A stretch of DNA of 64,000 bases from Vespula vulgaris. Its lineage: Eukaryota > Arthropoda > Insecta > Hymenoptera > Vespidae. The translations under genes and the position numbers were made by a program. The stretch spans positions 3,138,501-3,202,500 of the forward strand of contig NC_066592.1 of assembly GCF_905475345.1 (NCBI RefSeq), read 5' to 3'. Numbering within the stretch: the first letter of the stretch is position 1; every line of letters starts with the position of its first letter. Shown piece after piece: positions 1 through 13,391 of the stretch. The notes beneath the pieces were generated by a model. The model saw nothing but the letters and a program-made list of their open reading frames with translations. It had not been told where the DNA came from and did no database searches.

Positions 1-58
1 CGTTCATTAATTATAACTATTGTCCTATTAGAAATATATACTTCTTACAATTACATAG

Positions 59-96
<38 letters not shown>

Positions 97-860
97 CTTG
101 TTAAAGTATTAGTCGTAAAAAGATTGTTAAATATATAAAAAAAAAAAAAAGAAACTGTTACGGGATAGAACGTTAAAATATTCTCTAGACTTTCGTGAAG
201 CTTAACATTTGAAAGCTTCGTCATAAGTTTGGTAAGTGATGAGTGCACGATGAAAAGAGAGAAAAAAAGAGTAAGAGAGAGAGAGAGAGAGAGAAAGAGA
301 GTCGCTGAAGTCAGCGTATCTTTCTCATTGACAAGCCGCAGCTTCACCGTTGGAAGCTCGAAGTCGCTCTCGAGAATCTTAGTAATCACGTAGCGGCTCG
401 TCGGCGCGAGTCGAGACTCCCTCAAACAAGCCGTTACTTAAAAAAGGATGAAGAAGAAGAAGAAAGAAGAGAAGGAACGAGCGAGAATAAGAGAAAGAGA
501 GAAAGAGAGAGAGAGAAAGAGAGAGAAGGAAAAAAAGAAAAACGCTAATTACCTTTGTCTCATTAATATTCAGGACATTCGACCGCATCGTTATGCCCCT
601 CGGTCTAATCCCTTTGCGGCCCTTCCCCCCTGTTCCCTTTTCCTTCTTCCCCCCATCACCCTGCATCGCTACCTCCCTACCACCCCCTCTCTTTCTCTTT
701 CTCTCTTTCTTTCTCTCTCTCTCTCTCTCTCTCCCTCGTCTTGGACTCTCTTCAAAACCAACTACCACCCACCCACCCTTCTCTTCCTACTTTTTTTCTT
801 CCTTTTTAACATACAACGCGACTCCCACGCGTTTTCTTTGTTCCTCTGTCGAATTCTTCT

Positions 861-895
<35 letters not shown>

Positions 896-1069
896 TTTTT
901 CTTCCTTCTTCTTTTTCTTTTTCTTCTTCCTCTTTTTTTCTCTTTCTTTTCCTCTCTCTAACCCTCGCTTCTTTTTCTGTCGATACAGCAACCGTGCTCG
1001 AATCGTTCGTTCGTCAGGAGAAAATTCTTAAATGGTAAATCTCGTTTGGTAACACACCCCTTTCTATCT

Positions 1070-1112
<43 letters not shown>

Positions 1113-1662
1113 TCTGTCTCTTTACAATTTTTATCGTCGAGAAATTCGCTCCGAAAAGAAGAAAAACGTGGACCGTGATTTTTGTCGATCGTCTTCACTT
1201 TGATGTCGTCTCTTTAAAGTTTACTCGGTTATTCTATTCGAGTGATTTCTAAACGGGACACATTGCGCGTAGGATATTGTCAGTGCTTAAATCTTATTAA
1301 TTTTCTCGGAGAGAACTTTCACGAAAAAAAAAAAGAAAAAATGAAAATCAACGGCGTTTTTATTTGTCATCGTTGTCCTTCGTTTTACAAAGATATATAT
1401 ATATATATACACGGAAATATTACCGCAAAGCGTAAATACAAAGTATTTTATTAAATATTTTTAACGTCGATTTGAAAGTCAATAAATTTGTAAAATAAAT
1501 ATCACTTTTGTTTTATTAAAATGAAACATCACGTTAAGAAAGCTAAAAGTAAATATTGTTTTATTAAACGTGTGCGTAAGTTGCAACGTTCAAGAATTAC
1601 TTAACGTGAAAGTTAAAGTAAACCGATCCAAGTTTGTTAAGGATGATACACCATAATCACAG
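1..1662 (+). other. FoxP intron with simple repeats, no exon seen
   Basis: Before the first FoxP exon I find only low-complexity DNA: TA repeats at 61-93, GA repeats near 274-297, TTC repeats at about 853-900 and CT repeats at about 1074-1109. Open frames here are poly-Ser/Leu/Phe or Lys/Glu/Arg artefacts of those tracts. The missing FoxP zinc-finger exon was searched for and is not here. Confidence 0.7.
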
Positions 1663-1849
1663 GCACTTAAACACGGAGCACACGTTGGACGATAGATCGA
1701 CGGCACAAGCGAGGGTACAGATGCAAGTGGTCTCGCAATTGGAGATTCAGTTGCAGAAGGAACGGGATCGTCTCAATGCCATGATGCATCATTTGCATAT
1801 GGCGAAACAAATGGCTTCCCCCGAACCACCAAAATCTTCCGAGTCTTCG
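1663..1849 (+). CDS. FoxP: FoxP exon: leucine zipper
   Basis: The acceptor is tcacag just before 1663 and the donor gtaagc follows 1849. The exon starts with one base of a split codon and ends in phase 0. It encodes HLNTEHTLDD, the end of the C2H2 finger region, and then the zipper heptads around QVVSQLEIQLQKERDRL. FoxP proteins use this zipper for homo- and heterodimerisation. It is the most 5' FoxP exon in the window. Confidence 0.95.
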
Positions 1850-3530
1850 GTAAGCTCATCGCACATATTTGCATATAATTCACATAAAATTTTGTATATC
1901 AACAAATAGATAATATATTTGCTTACATATAGATATCCACATATTTAATTACGTACAAATGAAAAATATCGATATCGATATCAATGTTACGACAACGATC
2001 GGTTTTTACGATTTGTTTCTTTTTCTTTTTAAATTATTTCTTTTAAATTATCATAATTCTTTTGTGGCAAACAAAAAAAAAAGGGAAATTAAATAGTTTG
2101 TGCATGTAAATAAAAACAAAGAGAAAACAAAGAGAAAACAAAATAAAGGTAAAGATAAAAAGAAAAATATTAATAAATAATATCGATATGCTAATGACGA
2201 GGACTGAATATAAGAATATTTTGAAAAGGAATGGTGCGATAGTAACGAGGGGTCTCGTTATCGCGTAAACTCTTCTCGCGGGACGAATACGAGACGTGGC
2301 TCGTAAAGTCGGATATTCACGACGGTTTCGGCGTCGTTTGTGAATTTTACGAGCACTCCTTCTTCAACGAAGGCCACCGCAATGGCGTGCTTACAACAAC
2401 GCGAATTTCGAGCGATCGTTCGCGGTCGGCCACCTTGGTTTGTGCCTTGGCCTGCACGCTAATTTATACATAAAGTCTGTATTAATTATTCAACGGGGAC
2501 GCGTCGATTTTCTAACGTCTTAATTAAAATCTCTAACAAGTACGCGGTAACTGTAGAATGTCGATGTCGCATTAGCTCGTCGCGATAACTCCCTCAAATC
2601 AAATGGTTAGTAGAGAAAGAGCCGAGGGGATGGGTCTTAATCAATTTAACGATAAAATTTCCAGCTCTTCGTTGATTATCAAAGTCACGTCAGCTATCGG
2701 AAAGATAGTCAAGATGATCAAAGGATTATAAAATATTACATACATAATTATATTCATCATTACAATTTATTCGCGTATCTAATAAATGCAATGAAAAAAA
2801 AAAAAAAAGAAAGAAAATTCGCATATTCGAGTACGACAATGAGAGTGTGTCTGAGATAAAAAAAAAAAAGAAGGAAAGGAGGAAATACCTGTGGAAAAGT
2901 TTAATAAGAAAAAAAAGAAGGAAAGAAAGAAAAAAGAGAAACAGAGAGAGAGAGAGAGAGAGAGAAATTGGAGAATTGTAAATTGAAAGAGAGGAAGTTA
3001 GGAATTTTGAAGAAGTAGGTATATTCATAATTACGACTTATCCATGTCAAATATAATATTTAATAATAACGAAAAGAAAGAGAGAAAAAAGGAGATAGAG
3101 AAAGAGAAAATTGAAAGGAGTAAAAGGAAAATAGAAAAATGGAAAGAAAGATAGGAAAAGGTTGAACAAGGAATTCGACGATTGCTTTCAGACGGGCTCG
3201 AGTTTACCAAAGTTGAATCTGTCGACGGCCCTGATGAGCCAGCCACCACCAAACTTTGGCGTGTCCCAGGTTTCGCCGGTTTCAATGTCGGCTCTAGTCT
3301 CGGCAGTGAGATCGCCAGCGGGTGGACAACTGCCACCATCCGCTGGTGGTACGGCGATGCCACCGATACCGAACATGTCAAACATGTCGGGGATGCCACC
3401 GTTACCGAACATGCCCGGAACTCCTGGAAGCATGCCGAGTATGGCTGGACCGATACGACGACGAATCAGTGACAAGTCGACCTTATCCTTAGCTGGAGGT
3501 AATATCTATTCCTTTTCTCTTTATATATAT

Positions 3531-3577
<47 letters not shown>

Positions 3578-3603
3578 TATTAATCCATTTTTATAGATAT
3601 ATT

Positions 3604-3646
<43 letters not shown>

Positions 3647-4166
3647 TGATATCATTCTAATCTTTATAATTTTATATCGTTCGATAATTTATTTTTCTAC
3701 GACGAAATAATATACATACTTATCGACGAATGTAAGTCTTTCATGTCGAAAGGAGAAACTTCCGTTTTACCTGCTCTAAGGTACGATACATACACATATA
3801 TATTCATCGTTACCTGTTATATTAAAAATCTACTTGTAACTATCATATTTGTATTTATATAAATAGAAAGAGAGAGAAAGAGAAAGTGACAGAAGGGGGG
3901 AGAAAGGGAGAGAAATAGAGAAAGAAAAAAAAAATTAATTTTTTGTTGTTCTATTTTTTCGTCACGAGAAAGGTAAAACGAAAGATGTATAAAAATTCAG
4001 AGATTTAAATACTATCCGTAGGGCTATATGAGGAGGGCACTGTAAGGCGCAGAGTAACCATCGATAGATCTGGAATAGATATTAACGAAGGTAATAATGA
4101 TTAAGGGAATTCAACTCTCGGGATGATTTTACGAATGGTGAGATGCTCGATGATTTTCAAGATATA

Positions 4167-4227
<61 letters not shown>

Positions 4228-4363
4228 ATCAATATCGATATATCAGATTTTTCGACAAATTCATATGTCTAGAATCAATCAATTGAAGCGATTCATGTAG
4301 ATAAAAAAATCATTGTAAAAATCACGGCATGTCATGGTTCGTTGAAAATCGCGCGTTCACCCC

Positions 4364-4412
<49 letters not shown>

Positions 4413-4595
4413 AGAGAAAAAAATAGTGGCATATCCCGCAGCAGATGTTCTTTACGATCCTCTCTTGGTCTCGTGCCTCCTCCTATTGTGAACTCTATCA
4501 CACGCACAAACTTTCTTTAATCGTAGCAATAATATTCACAGAGTTATATAATATACATTTCTATATCTATCTATCTATCTATCTATTTATTTATC

Positions 4596-4642
<47 letters not shown>

Positions 4643-5408
4643 GCATACATATATATATACGAAACCTTGTTGGCGATATAGGGCAAGTGTATAGGTATAA
4701 GGGAGGCTAAAGAGAAAAAAAAAGAAAGAAAAAAAAATAGAGGGAAAAGAAAAAAGAAGATCAGTAATTCGACAAAACAATTAATTAATAATTTATCATT
4801 ACATTTGTTCTTGTTCTTTTTATTCCATTTCCCAATACGAGCTACTGATATTCGATAACCAGTTTTTTCTTATCGATACATTTTATTCTTTCCTTTTACT
4901 TTTTGTGCTGCCTGCCCTCCCCACCGTGTAGGGCTGCCCTACATGCTGGAGCGTGCTGGCCTTGACGTCCAACAAGGTACTGTCAACCTTCTCTCCACGC
5001 TCCCACGATGGCTTTTTTTTTTTTTTAAAGAAAAAAAAACAAAAACAAAAATGGAAAAGGATCTCTTTTCTCATTGAACGAACTACGCTTCATCTTGCAT
5101 GCCTTTCATAAATGAAGTTCTTTGTGTCGGACATCGAACGTATTTATAAAACTAATTGAAAGTATATTATTACACATTATATTTTAACGGGAGAAAAATT
5201 CGTAGACCTTGAATGTAACCAGAACGTTCTTCGTATTCCAATTCAGAGAACATTGATATAATAAAATGAAAAAGAAATTATATCGATTCGTGTCGTGTGC
5301 TCGACACAAAGAACTCAGCATATCGTATTTTGTGTTCCACTTTTCTGTTCGCATAAAATCCGCGTCTACTTTTCGCTATGCTACTTTTCGAAAAAATTAA
5401 AAAAACGA

Positions 5409-5464
<56 letters not shown>

Positions 5465-6823
5465 AAAAGAAATCGGATAGCTACATATTTGTAAAGTTAC
5501 TTAACGCGATACTCTCTACTTGGTTTATTGGTTTGCTGCAATGTGGTATACGCCTGCTTTTTTTTGCTTTATCCGCAATTAAGTTGAGAAAATAAATATA
5601 ACTTTTATTAATAACTCGGAACGTAATTATATTATACATACATATTGACTTTCAACATGAGAAAATTTTATTTCGGCATGATATAAACGATAACTGCGCT
5701 TCATTCCGTTTTACGTTGTTCGTTAGATTAATTCGAATAATTAACGAGCTATCGATTCGATCCGACGATATTCGTAAGTGGAACAATAACCCCTTAGAGA
5801 TTAAAATCTTGATTTAAATTCGTAGTATCTTAGATCCATTAGTCTCTTGCACACATTAAACACGTTTGCTCTTCTACGTGACACACGGCAAAAATTTTCT
5901 TCCCGTTCATATAATCGGTCGATCGAATTACCGTTGGATTAAATCTTGATTCTGCTTTCAGAAATTCAACGAAATAGGGAATTCTACAAAAATGCCGACG
6001 TCAGACCACCGTTCACGTACGCATCCCTAATTCGACAGGTGAGTTATCGCGATCAATAATGTACACAGAATTATTTCTTCATTGATCTTTATATACCCCG
6101 CCCCCTTTCTATCGTGAATTTTTATTCCCGTTAAATCGCATTAAACTCGTCACGATCTTACGTGTACTAGCAATTTTACTGTAAGATATGTCAGAATGAT
6201 TAACGAGTGTCATTTCCGAGCACAAATTTCTATCGGGACGGTGTCGCCCGTTTAATGACGATTTAAAAACCTTATTTCTAACGCTGAGAATCGTCAGAAT
6301 ATGCGAGTGTATCCAAGGTAGTTCCACATATCTAACAATTAGATTAATTAGTTTATTATCGACGATAATGATATGATATTTCTCACAAACGATTCCTCTT
6401 TTTCTTAGTCCATCATCGAATCACCAGATAAACAGCTGACGCTCAACGAAATTTATAACTGGTTCCAAAACACATTCTGCTACTTCCGGCGAAATGCAGC
6501 AACGTGGAAGGTATATCTTATATTTTTCATAATATAAACGACGGAAACGATCGAAAGATCCCGGGGGAGGGGTCGCAAAGAATAAAGGAAGGGAAAAAAA
6601 GAAATAAGAAAAAAAACGACAGAATAAAAAGAAACGAATCGAGGAAGAATGAAAGAAGCGAGTCGACCTAGGGAATAACGTATAACATGATTTGAAAACT
6701 TCTGTTACAAGGGAACGTTTTATAGAGATTCAGCACAGGTGGTGGATTTTGTCCAAGTTCGAATTTGCATAAAATCTTTACGCTTTAAAATGCTTATTTG
6801 ACGATACTACTTTCGGTAAAGTA

Positions 6824-6879
<56 letters not shown>

Positions 6880-7200
6880 GTGTGTGTATTGAAAACCGCA
6901 ATTGCAATAGCTCGAGCTTCGAAGTAGTTGATAATATTGATTTATATTACGAGGACGATTGAAAAGAGTTTTCATTTCATGATATTTCGATATTTACAAA
7001 TATTTAATCATAAGATATATATATATACACGATATTAGAAATAATAGAATTTCTCTCCCCAAGGAAAAGGATTCGACGTTGGATGCACAGCGAACAATCA
7101 TTATGCATTTTATACGTAATCGAAACAAATAATTCAAATGAATGCGCTCTTATCTTAGAAAGGGACGAGCTTTCATAATATTTTTGAATGTTCTTACATA

Positions 7201-7251
<51 letters not shown>

Positions 7252-8461
7252 GTATACATATTTCAATCGACAGGTTAAAAGCGACGTGCCGAGCGAACGC
7301 GCTGGTAACGATAACAAGTGGAATACTACGACTCATTACGATTCTGCATTTTCTAATTTAATTATATTTCATTCGCTTAAATTTGTTTAATCAACGATGC
7401 AAATAAAAGCTTTTCAATTACTTAAAACTTACGAATTTTGGATCTCCATAGAATCGCAATGAAAGCGTAAATATCCACCTGTTTTTGGATGAATCGAGTG
7501 TGCGCGCGCGCACGTATGCTTCTGCGTGTAAGAGTGAGCGTGATACTAACCCATCGACGTTTGCCATGACGCTTTTCGCCTCGCATGGTTATGTGTACAC
7601 GGCGAATAAAGCCATAACAATTAGAACAAAAAAAAAAAAAAGAAAAAAAAGATAAAGAAAAGAAGCAGAAAAAAAATAGAAGAAGAAAGGAGAGAAAAAA
7701 AAACACGAAGAAAAACTGAGAGAGCAAACAAATAGAAAAAAAAAAAAAAATAAGAAAAGAACACTAATACAGAGCGCGACATTATATTGAAAAATCTAAA
7801 ATAGTATGCATATATAGCAATGTAGCAGTTTTCCAGACAAGAAGAAACAGCAGCAGCAGTAGCAGCAGCTCATCGACAGATGCAGATACATATACATAAA
7901 TGCTGGCAATGATCATCGTGATTGAGAAAAGCGAATCACGAAAATCTCCTTCGAATTTTGTTCTCGGCCCTGCGGCATGAATGATTGTTGTCGTTGACTA
8001 TCCTTATATTTTCTTTTTACCTTGAATCCCTTTAGATTTAGATTACTAGCTGTGCATTGACGATCAAAGGAATGCCGTGTCTATTTTCGACTAATATCAC
8101 CTTATACTTTTCTTCGTTGTGGTATGATTTCTCTTTCTTTCTTTTTTTTTGTGTTTTTTTTTTTTTATTTTCTTTTTTATTTCTCAATCCCTCTTCTTTC
8201 CACCCCTACTATTTCGCGAAGCCTAATTTTTATTCTGTTTCTTCTTTTTTTTTTTTTTTTCTTGATAATTCCTATACACTTCATTTTCATGGTTAACTTT
8301 ATCATTTTTATCGCTGCACCGTTCACTTTATCACATACACAATCACATCTACATCTATCCGATCACTTTTATTCGTTCATTTTCGATGAATTCCTTTCGC
8401 CTAGCTCAACAATTTTTTAAATAAAAAAATAAAACGCGTACGGACGAACGATTGCTTTTTC

Positions 8462-8506
<45 letters not shown>

Positions 8507-8569
8507 TATTATTGTTGTTGTTGTTATTGTTATTATTATTATTATTATTATGATAATTATTATTATTAA

Positions 8570-8623
<54 letters not shown>

Positions 8624-10042
8624 TACTATTTATTGTTCTATAAAACGGGGTTGTCACCACACGCCATTCACCCTCTTTAGAGAGTATTTATTATTAGTCT
8701 TTTTTAGGAAATGCTTCACGCTGCCTAACGTGCATGCCGCTGCATATATATTTATATATATACATATATATTATATATATATATACATATATATATATAT
8801 TTATATACATAAACAAACAAACATACACAAACACACACACAAATTCATACCAACAAACGAGCGTTCGGTAGTGCTAGAAATTGTAGATTTTCAACTCGAG
8901 TACGAAATCGACTTTAACGAGTTATTTTCATCCGTTCAAAATCATTTAAAATGCACGCGATAGCTCAATCGAACGGACGATCGCCATGTCGATTTTTCTC
9001 GCGTTTTCCTTGAATGAATTCTTTATTATTATTCACATGCGCAAAAAAAGAGCGAGCAGAAAAGCTTTTTTCGTTCGTTGCTGCTTTCAACGTCTATAGA
9101 TATTATAGAAATTCTTACGACGAGAGACATCGATTATCTTTTCTTTTTTCTCTTTTTCTATTTCTCCTTCTTCTTCTTCTTCTTCTTCTTCTTTCTCGTC
9201 CTTTTTTTTTCTTTTTTTTCTCTCTTCTTTTTTTAATTCATTAATAATTCTTAAGGAAACACATAAATTTAAGAAAAACGAGGATCGAATTTGAAGGATA
9301 ATCGATGTACCTCGCCGTACGTATCCCAAAAATGTGTGACAACCCCGTGTAAAAGCCGTTTTAAAACGCACGATACGCGCGAAATTTTCCTTCTTTTTTT
9401 TTTCTTTCTTTTTATTTATTATTCATTCATTTATTTATTTATTTTTTTTCTTTTTCTTTTTCTCTTTCTCTTCGCGATGCCTTTTTATTCGACGCATTCG
9501 AGCATAACGCGTTCATCTTTTCGTCGTCCATTGGAACGGAAATCGTCGACGTGTGTTTGGATCATCGTCCGTCATCGACGGCGAAGATTCCTCAACGTGT
9601 ACCACCCCCCTCGAAAGCATCGACTCTATCGGACTCGTGATTGAGTTTGGCTTCGTTCGTTTTTTGCGTTGCTTATTTAGTCTGTGTATTATTTTGTATA
9701 GAACGCAGTGCGACACAACCTGTCTCTCCACAAATGTTTCATGCGAGTCGAAAACGTGAAAGGCGCTGTATGGACGGTGGACGAAGTGGAGTTTTACAAG
9801 AGACGTCCTCAACGCGCTTGCAGCACGACCGGGTACGTTACCCCCGCCCCTCCCCTCGCCAATTATTCGATAAACGTCGCGTTTTTTAATTCTCTTTTTT
9901 ATATATAATATATATATATATGTGTGTGTGTATATACATAGATATATATATATATTTTTTCTATTTATTCTCTTTTACTCTCTGCCTTTCACTTTCTCTC
10001 TCTTTCTCTTTCTCACTCTATATTTCTATCTATATCTCTCTC

Positions 10043-10091
<49 letters not shown>

Positions 10092-10244
10092 GTCTCTCTT
10101 CTCACTATTTTCACTAATAATCTAAAGATCATTCCTTTTCCAAATCGTTCCTTTCCCAAAAAGCATATCTTTCCATTTAATTATATTTCCTATTATCATT
10201 TTTCCAATTACATGTACATGTACATATATTCTCTATCACACATT

Positions 10245-10277
<33 letters not shown>

Positions 10278-10348
10278 TTCTCTCTTTTCTTCTATCTATA
10301 TATCTTCCTATCTGTCTATCTATCTATCTACCTATCTATCTATCTATC

Positions 10349-10403
<55 letters not shown>

Positions 10404-11064
10404 ATCTATCTTTCTGCCTATTTCTCTATATATATTTATATATATATTTTTTATATATAGTACTCTCACTTACTCGCTTTTATATCTACTCTTATTACAT
10501 ACTCCCCCTATTACTAAGAACCATTTTATATATACCGCCAACTTTTTTACCATCTTCTATATATATCGATATATTCGTCTTTTTTACAATACATATATAC
10601 CTATATATATTTTTTACAATTTTTACATATTACTATTTTATATATTATATATATCTACATATAATTGTATTTATAGTGTTCTATATTCATATACTATCTA
10701 TATATATATATATACTTATACTTTTATATAGTTCTTAATGTCTGTTTCAATATTCGAGGTATACAACGACAGGCGAGTGCACACGCGCGTATTTTAACGC
10801 GCGCGCGTACAGCCTCGTATGTATGTATACGCACATACACGCACGCTCCTTTTGTGCCTCTTTTTCAATTTTTTTTTCTTTTCTTTTCTTACTTAAGTAT
10901 GATGTACTTTTGATCGCCTTTACGACACTGAAAGTCGTATATATATATATATACACGCGTATATATGTATATATATCTCCTCTTCATAATCTTCACATCT
11001 GTGTATTCTCTTTCTCTGTCTCTCTGTTTCTCTTTCTCTTTTTTTAACTATCTATTTCTATCTT

Positions 11065-11105
<41 letters not shown>

Positions 11106-13329
11106 CTTTTTCTCTTTCTACCTGTCTATCTATCTATCTTACGTGCGCATTTTTATACACATAGAAATTTTGCCGTGTGTATAATAAACCTAGTACGCCG
11201 TAAAAATCTCTACTGTACGTCGCTTGTGTTTGTATATGTCTTTGTATTTCTCTGCTAACAAACGAGTTTTCTGAGTTCGAAACGCTCATTTCGAATGGCA
11301 TTACAATTTCTAAAAATACGGGTATATGTTGTTATTATCCCTTTTTTTCTCGCGATCTTTCTTTCGAGCACTCTCTCAAGGATGAATCCTTGTAGAGTGA
11401 CGTACATGACTATAATAAATGCAACGTGTTGCGTACAGATGATTTCGATCAGTCTTGCGTTCGACTCGGTAGACTCTTGATCTCGTTTCACATGTGTTCT
11501 CGTAACCGCGTGTGTGTTTTGGAAAGTTTCGTTTTACTTGCTCGAAGATGGTAGTGAGAATATCGCAATCTGGTGGGTGCGTGGATGTGCGCGCGAATGT
11601 ATTAAAAGAACGAATCAAAACAAGAAAATATATATAAAAAAAAAAAAAAAAAAAAACAAAAATATATATATAAAATAAGAAGAAAATATAGAAAAGAATG
11701 AAGGTGTCGATACGAGAGCAAAAGGATAAATAAGTTTTATCCCATGGAGATAAGAATCGAAATGATAAATTAATAAAAATTAATTGCAAAAATGTAATTA
11801 ATTCAAAAATCAATCGATCAATTAATCAATCGGTCAATCAATCAATCAATTAATAAATCAAGCAATCAATCAAGCAATCGATCAATCAGTCTATCAATCA
11901 ATCAATCGAAAATGCTCTCGTACGATTCTCGTAGAAGATCGTGTGTGCTTCTTAATAAGCATGTCAGCTTTGCAGCGATTAACCGATCGAGAACGGCGGG
12001 ACCGACTCGATCTCTGGCCCAAGTCTAGTCTCGGAAGCCGGACCCCGGTTGCCCGGAGAACAGAGTGAGAAACAACACTCGCACACAGGTTTTGCCAGGT
12101 AGTCAGAGGAAGCGCATATTATGTAATATACATATACTACGTCACTTATTTTTACACCGTACTCCCCCATATTTAGTTCTCTCTTTTTCATTGACTTCGT
12201 CATTGTAATATCGGTGAAAAGGTCGCGATGGTGTGGTTCACGATGATGAGCTCACTGAACGAAGGCTCCACCATCGTTCGTGCGAATCACGTGACCGCAA
12301 CACCTTTCTCCCGATGACCCAGACCCCCATCACCACCATCATCACCACCCCTACCACCACCACCATTCTCTTTTTAACGTTCAGGCCCAGCCTCACCCTC
12401 GATCGAACCCCCTCACAACTGTCATCTGAACGACGTCACCTTCGAAATCTCACGACTACGCGACTACCAGTGAGGGAGACGTTTGTACATAATTATTTAA
12501 AGTAGAGAGCGAGAACTTAGTCTCGTCTTCGCTCTGCCCTTGTTGTTCTAGCTGTTGTTGTTTGTTGTTGTGTGTTGTCGTTGTTATTATTGTTGTTGTT
12601 GTTGTTGTCATTGATTTTAATTGTTGTTGTTACTGTTGTTACTTTTCTTTTTGTTTTGTTGTTGTTGTTGTTGTTGTTGTTCTTTGCTCAGCGCGACTCT
12701 TTTCTAGGGGGAATTACGAGGAAGCGGGAAAGCGAATGTGAATTGCGCGCAACCGAGATATATATATATATGCTAAACGAAACGAAATAACGAGAATACC
12801 AAAAAAAAAAAGATGAAAAATGCATAAAAAAATGTAAAAAAAAAAAAAAAGTAAAAAAAGAACGAACCAGGAAAAAAGCAGGACGAAAAAAAAATGCGAA
12901 CGAATACAGAACAGGAAAGAAAAAGAAATAAGAAAAGAAAGATACGAAAGAAAGCAACAAAAACCAGAAACCTTGTCTTTTTACTCTCTTTTTCTCTATT
13001 TCTTGGTGGTCTTGTCTGTGTATACAGAACGCGATTCGCACCAATCTATCATTGCACAAGTGTTTTGTGCGCTATGAGGACGACTTCGGGTCATTCTGGA
13101 TGGTGGACGACGCCGAGTTCGTAAAGCGGCGGCATCTGTCCCGCGGCCGCCCCAGGAAATATGACCAAAACCCATCATCCACTCCACCCCACCTCTCCGC
13201 ACAGTAAGCACTACCACTTTTTAGAATTCTGCTGGCTGGCTGGCGCGACGTTCTGACCTTGACGCGGTACATTACGAACGTGGCGACCGGGACGATTTCG
13301 CTTGGTCGTTGTCTTCCAAAAGAAAAAAA

Positions 13330-13391
<62 letters not shown>

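Noticed and set aside
448..1038. 196-codon open frame on the plus strand
   Set aside because: Composed of GA, CT and TTC repeats read as Lys/Arg/Glu and Leu/Ser/Phe runs; no splice logic and no family.
7847..7870. CAG repeat as a possible FoxP poly-Gln exon
   Set aside because: Only a few units, no acceptor or donor in a usable phase, and FoxP poly-Gln lies before the zinc finger, outside the window.
8406..8963. Poly-Asn and poly-Ile frames on both strands
   Set aside because: They are ATT microsatellite translations.
12688..13059. 123-codon minus-strand frame overlapping the start of FoxP alternative exon 2
   Set aside because: Phe/Ser-rich antisense of A-rich sequence; the plus-strand forkhead exon explains the conserved part.
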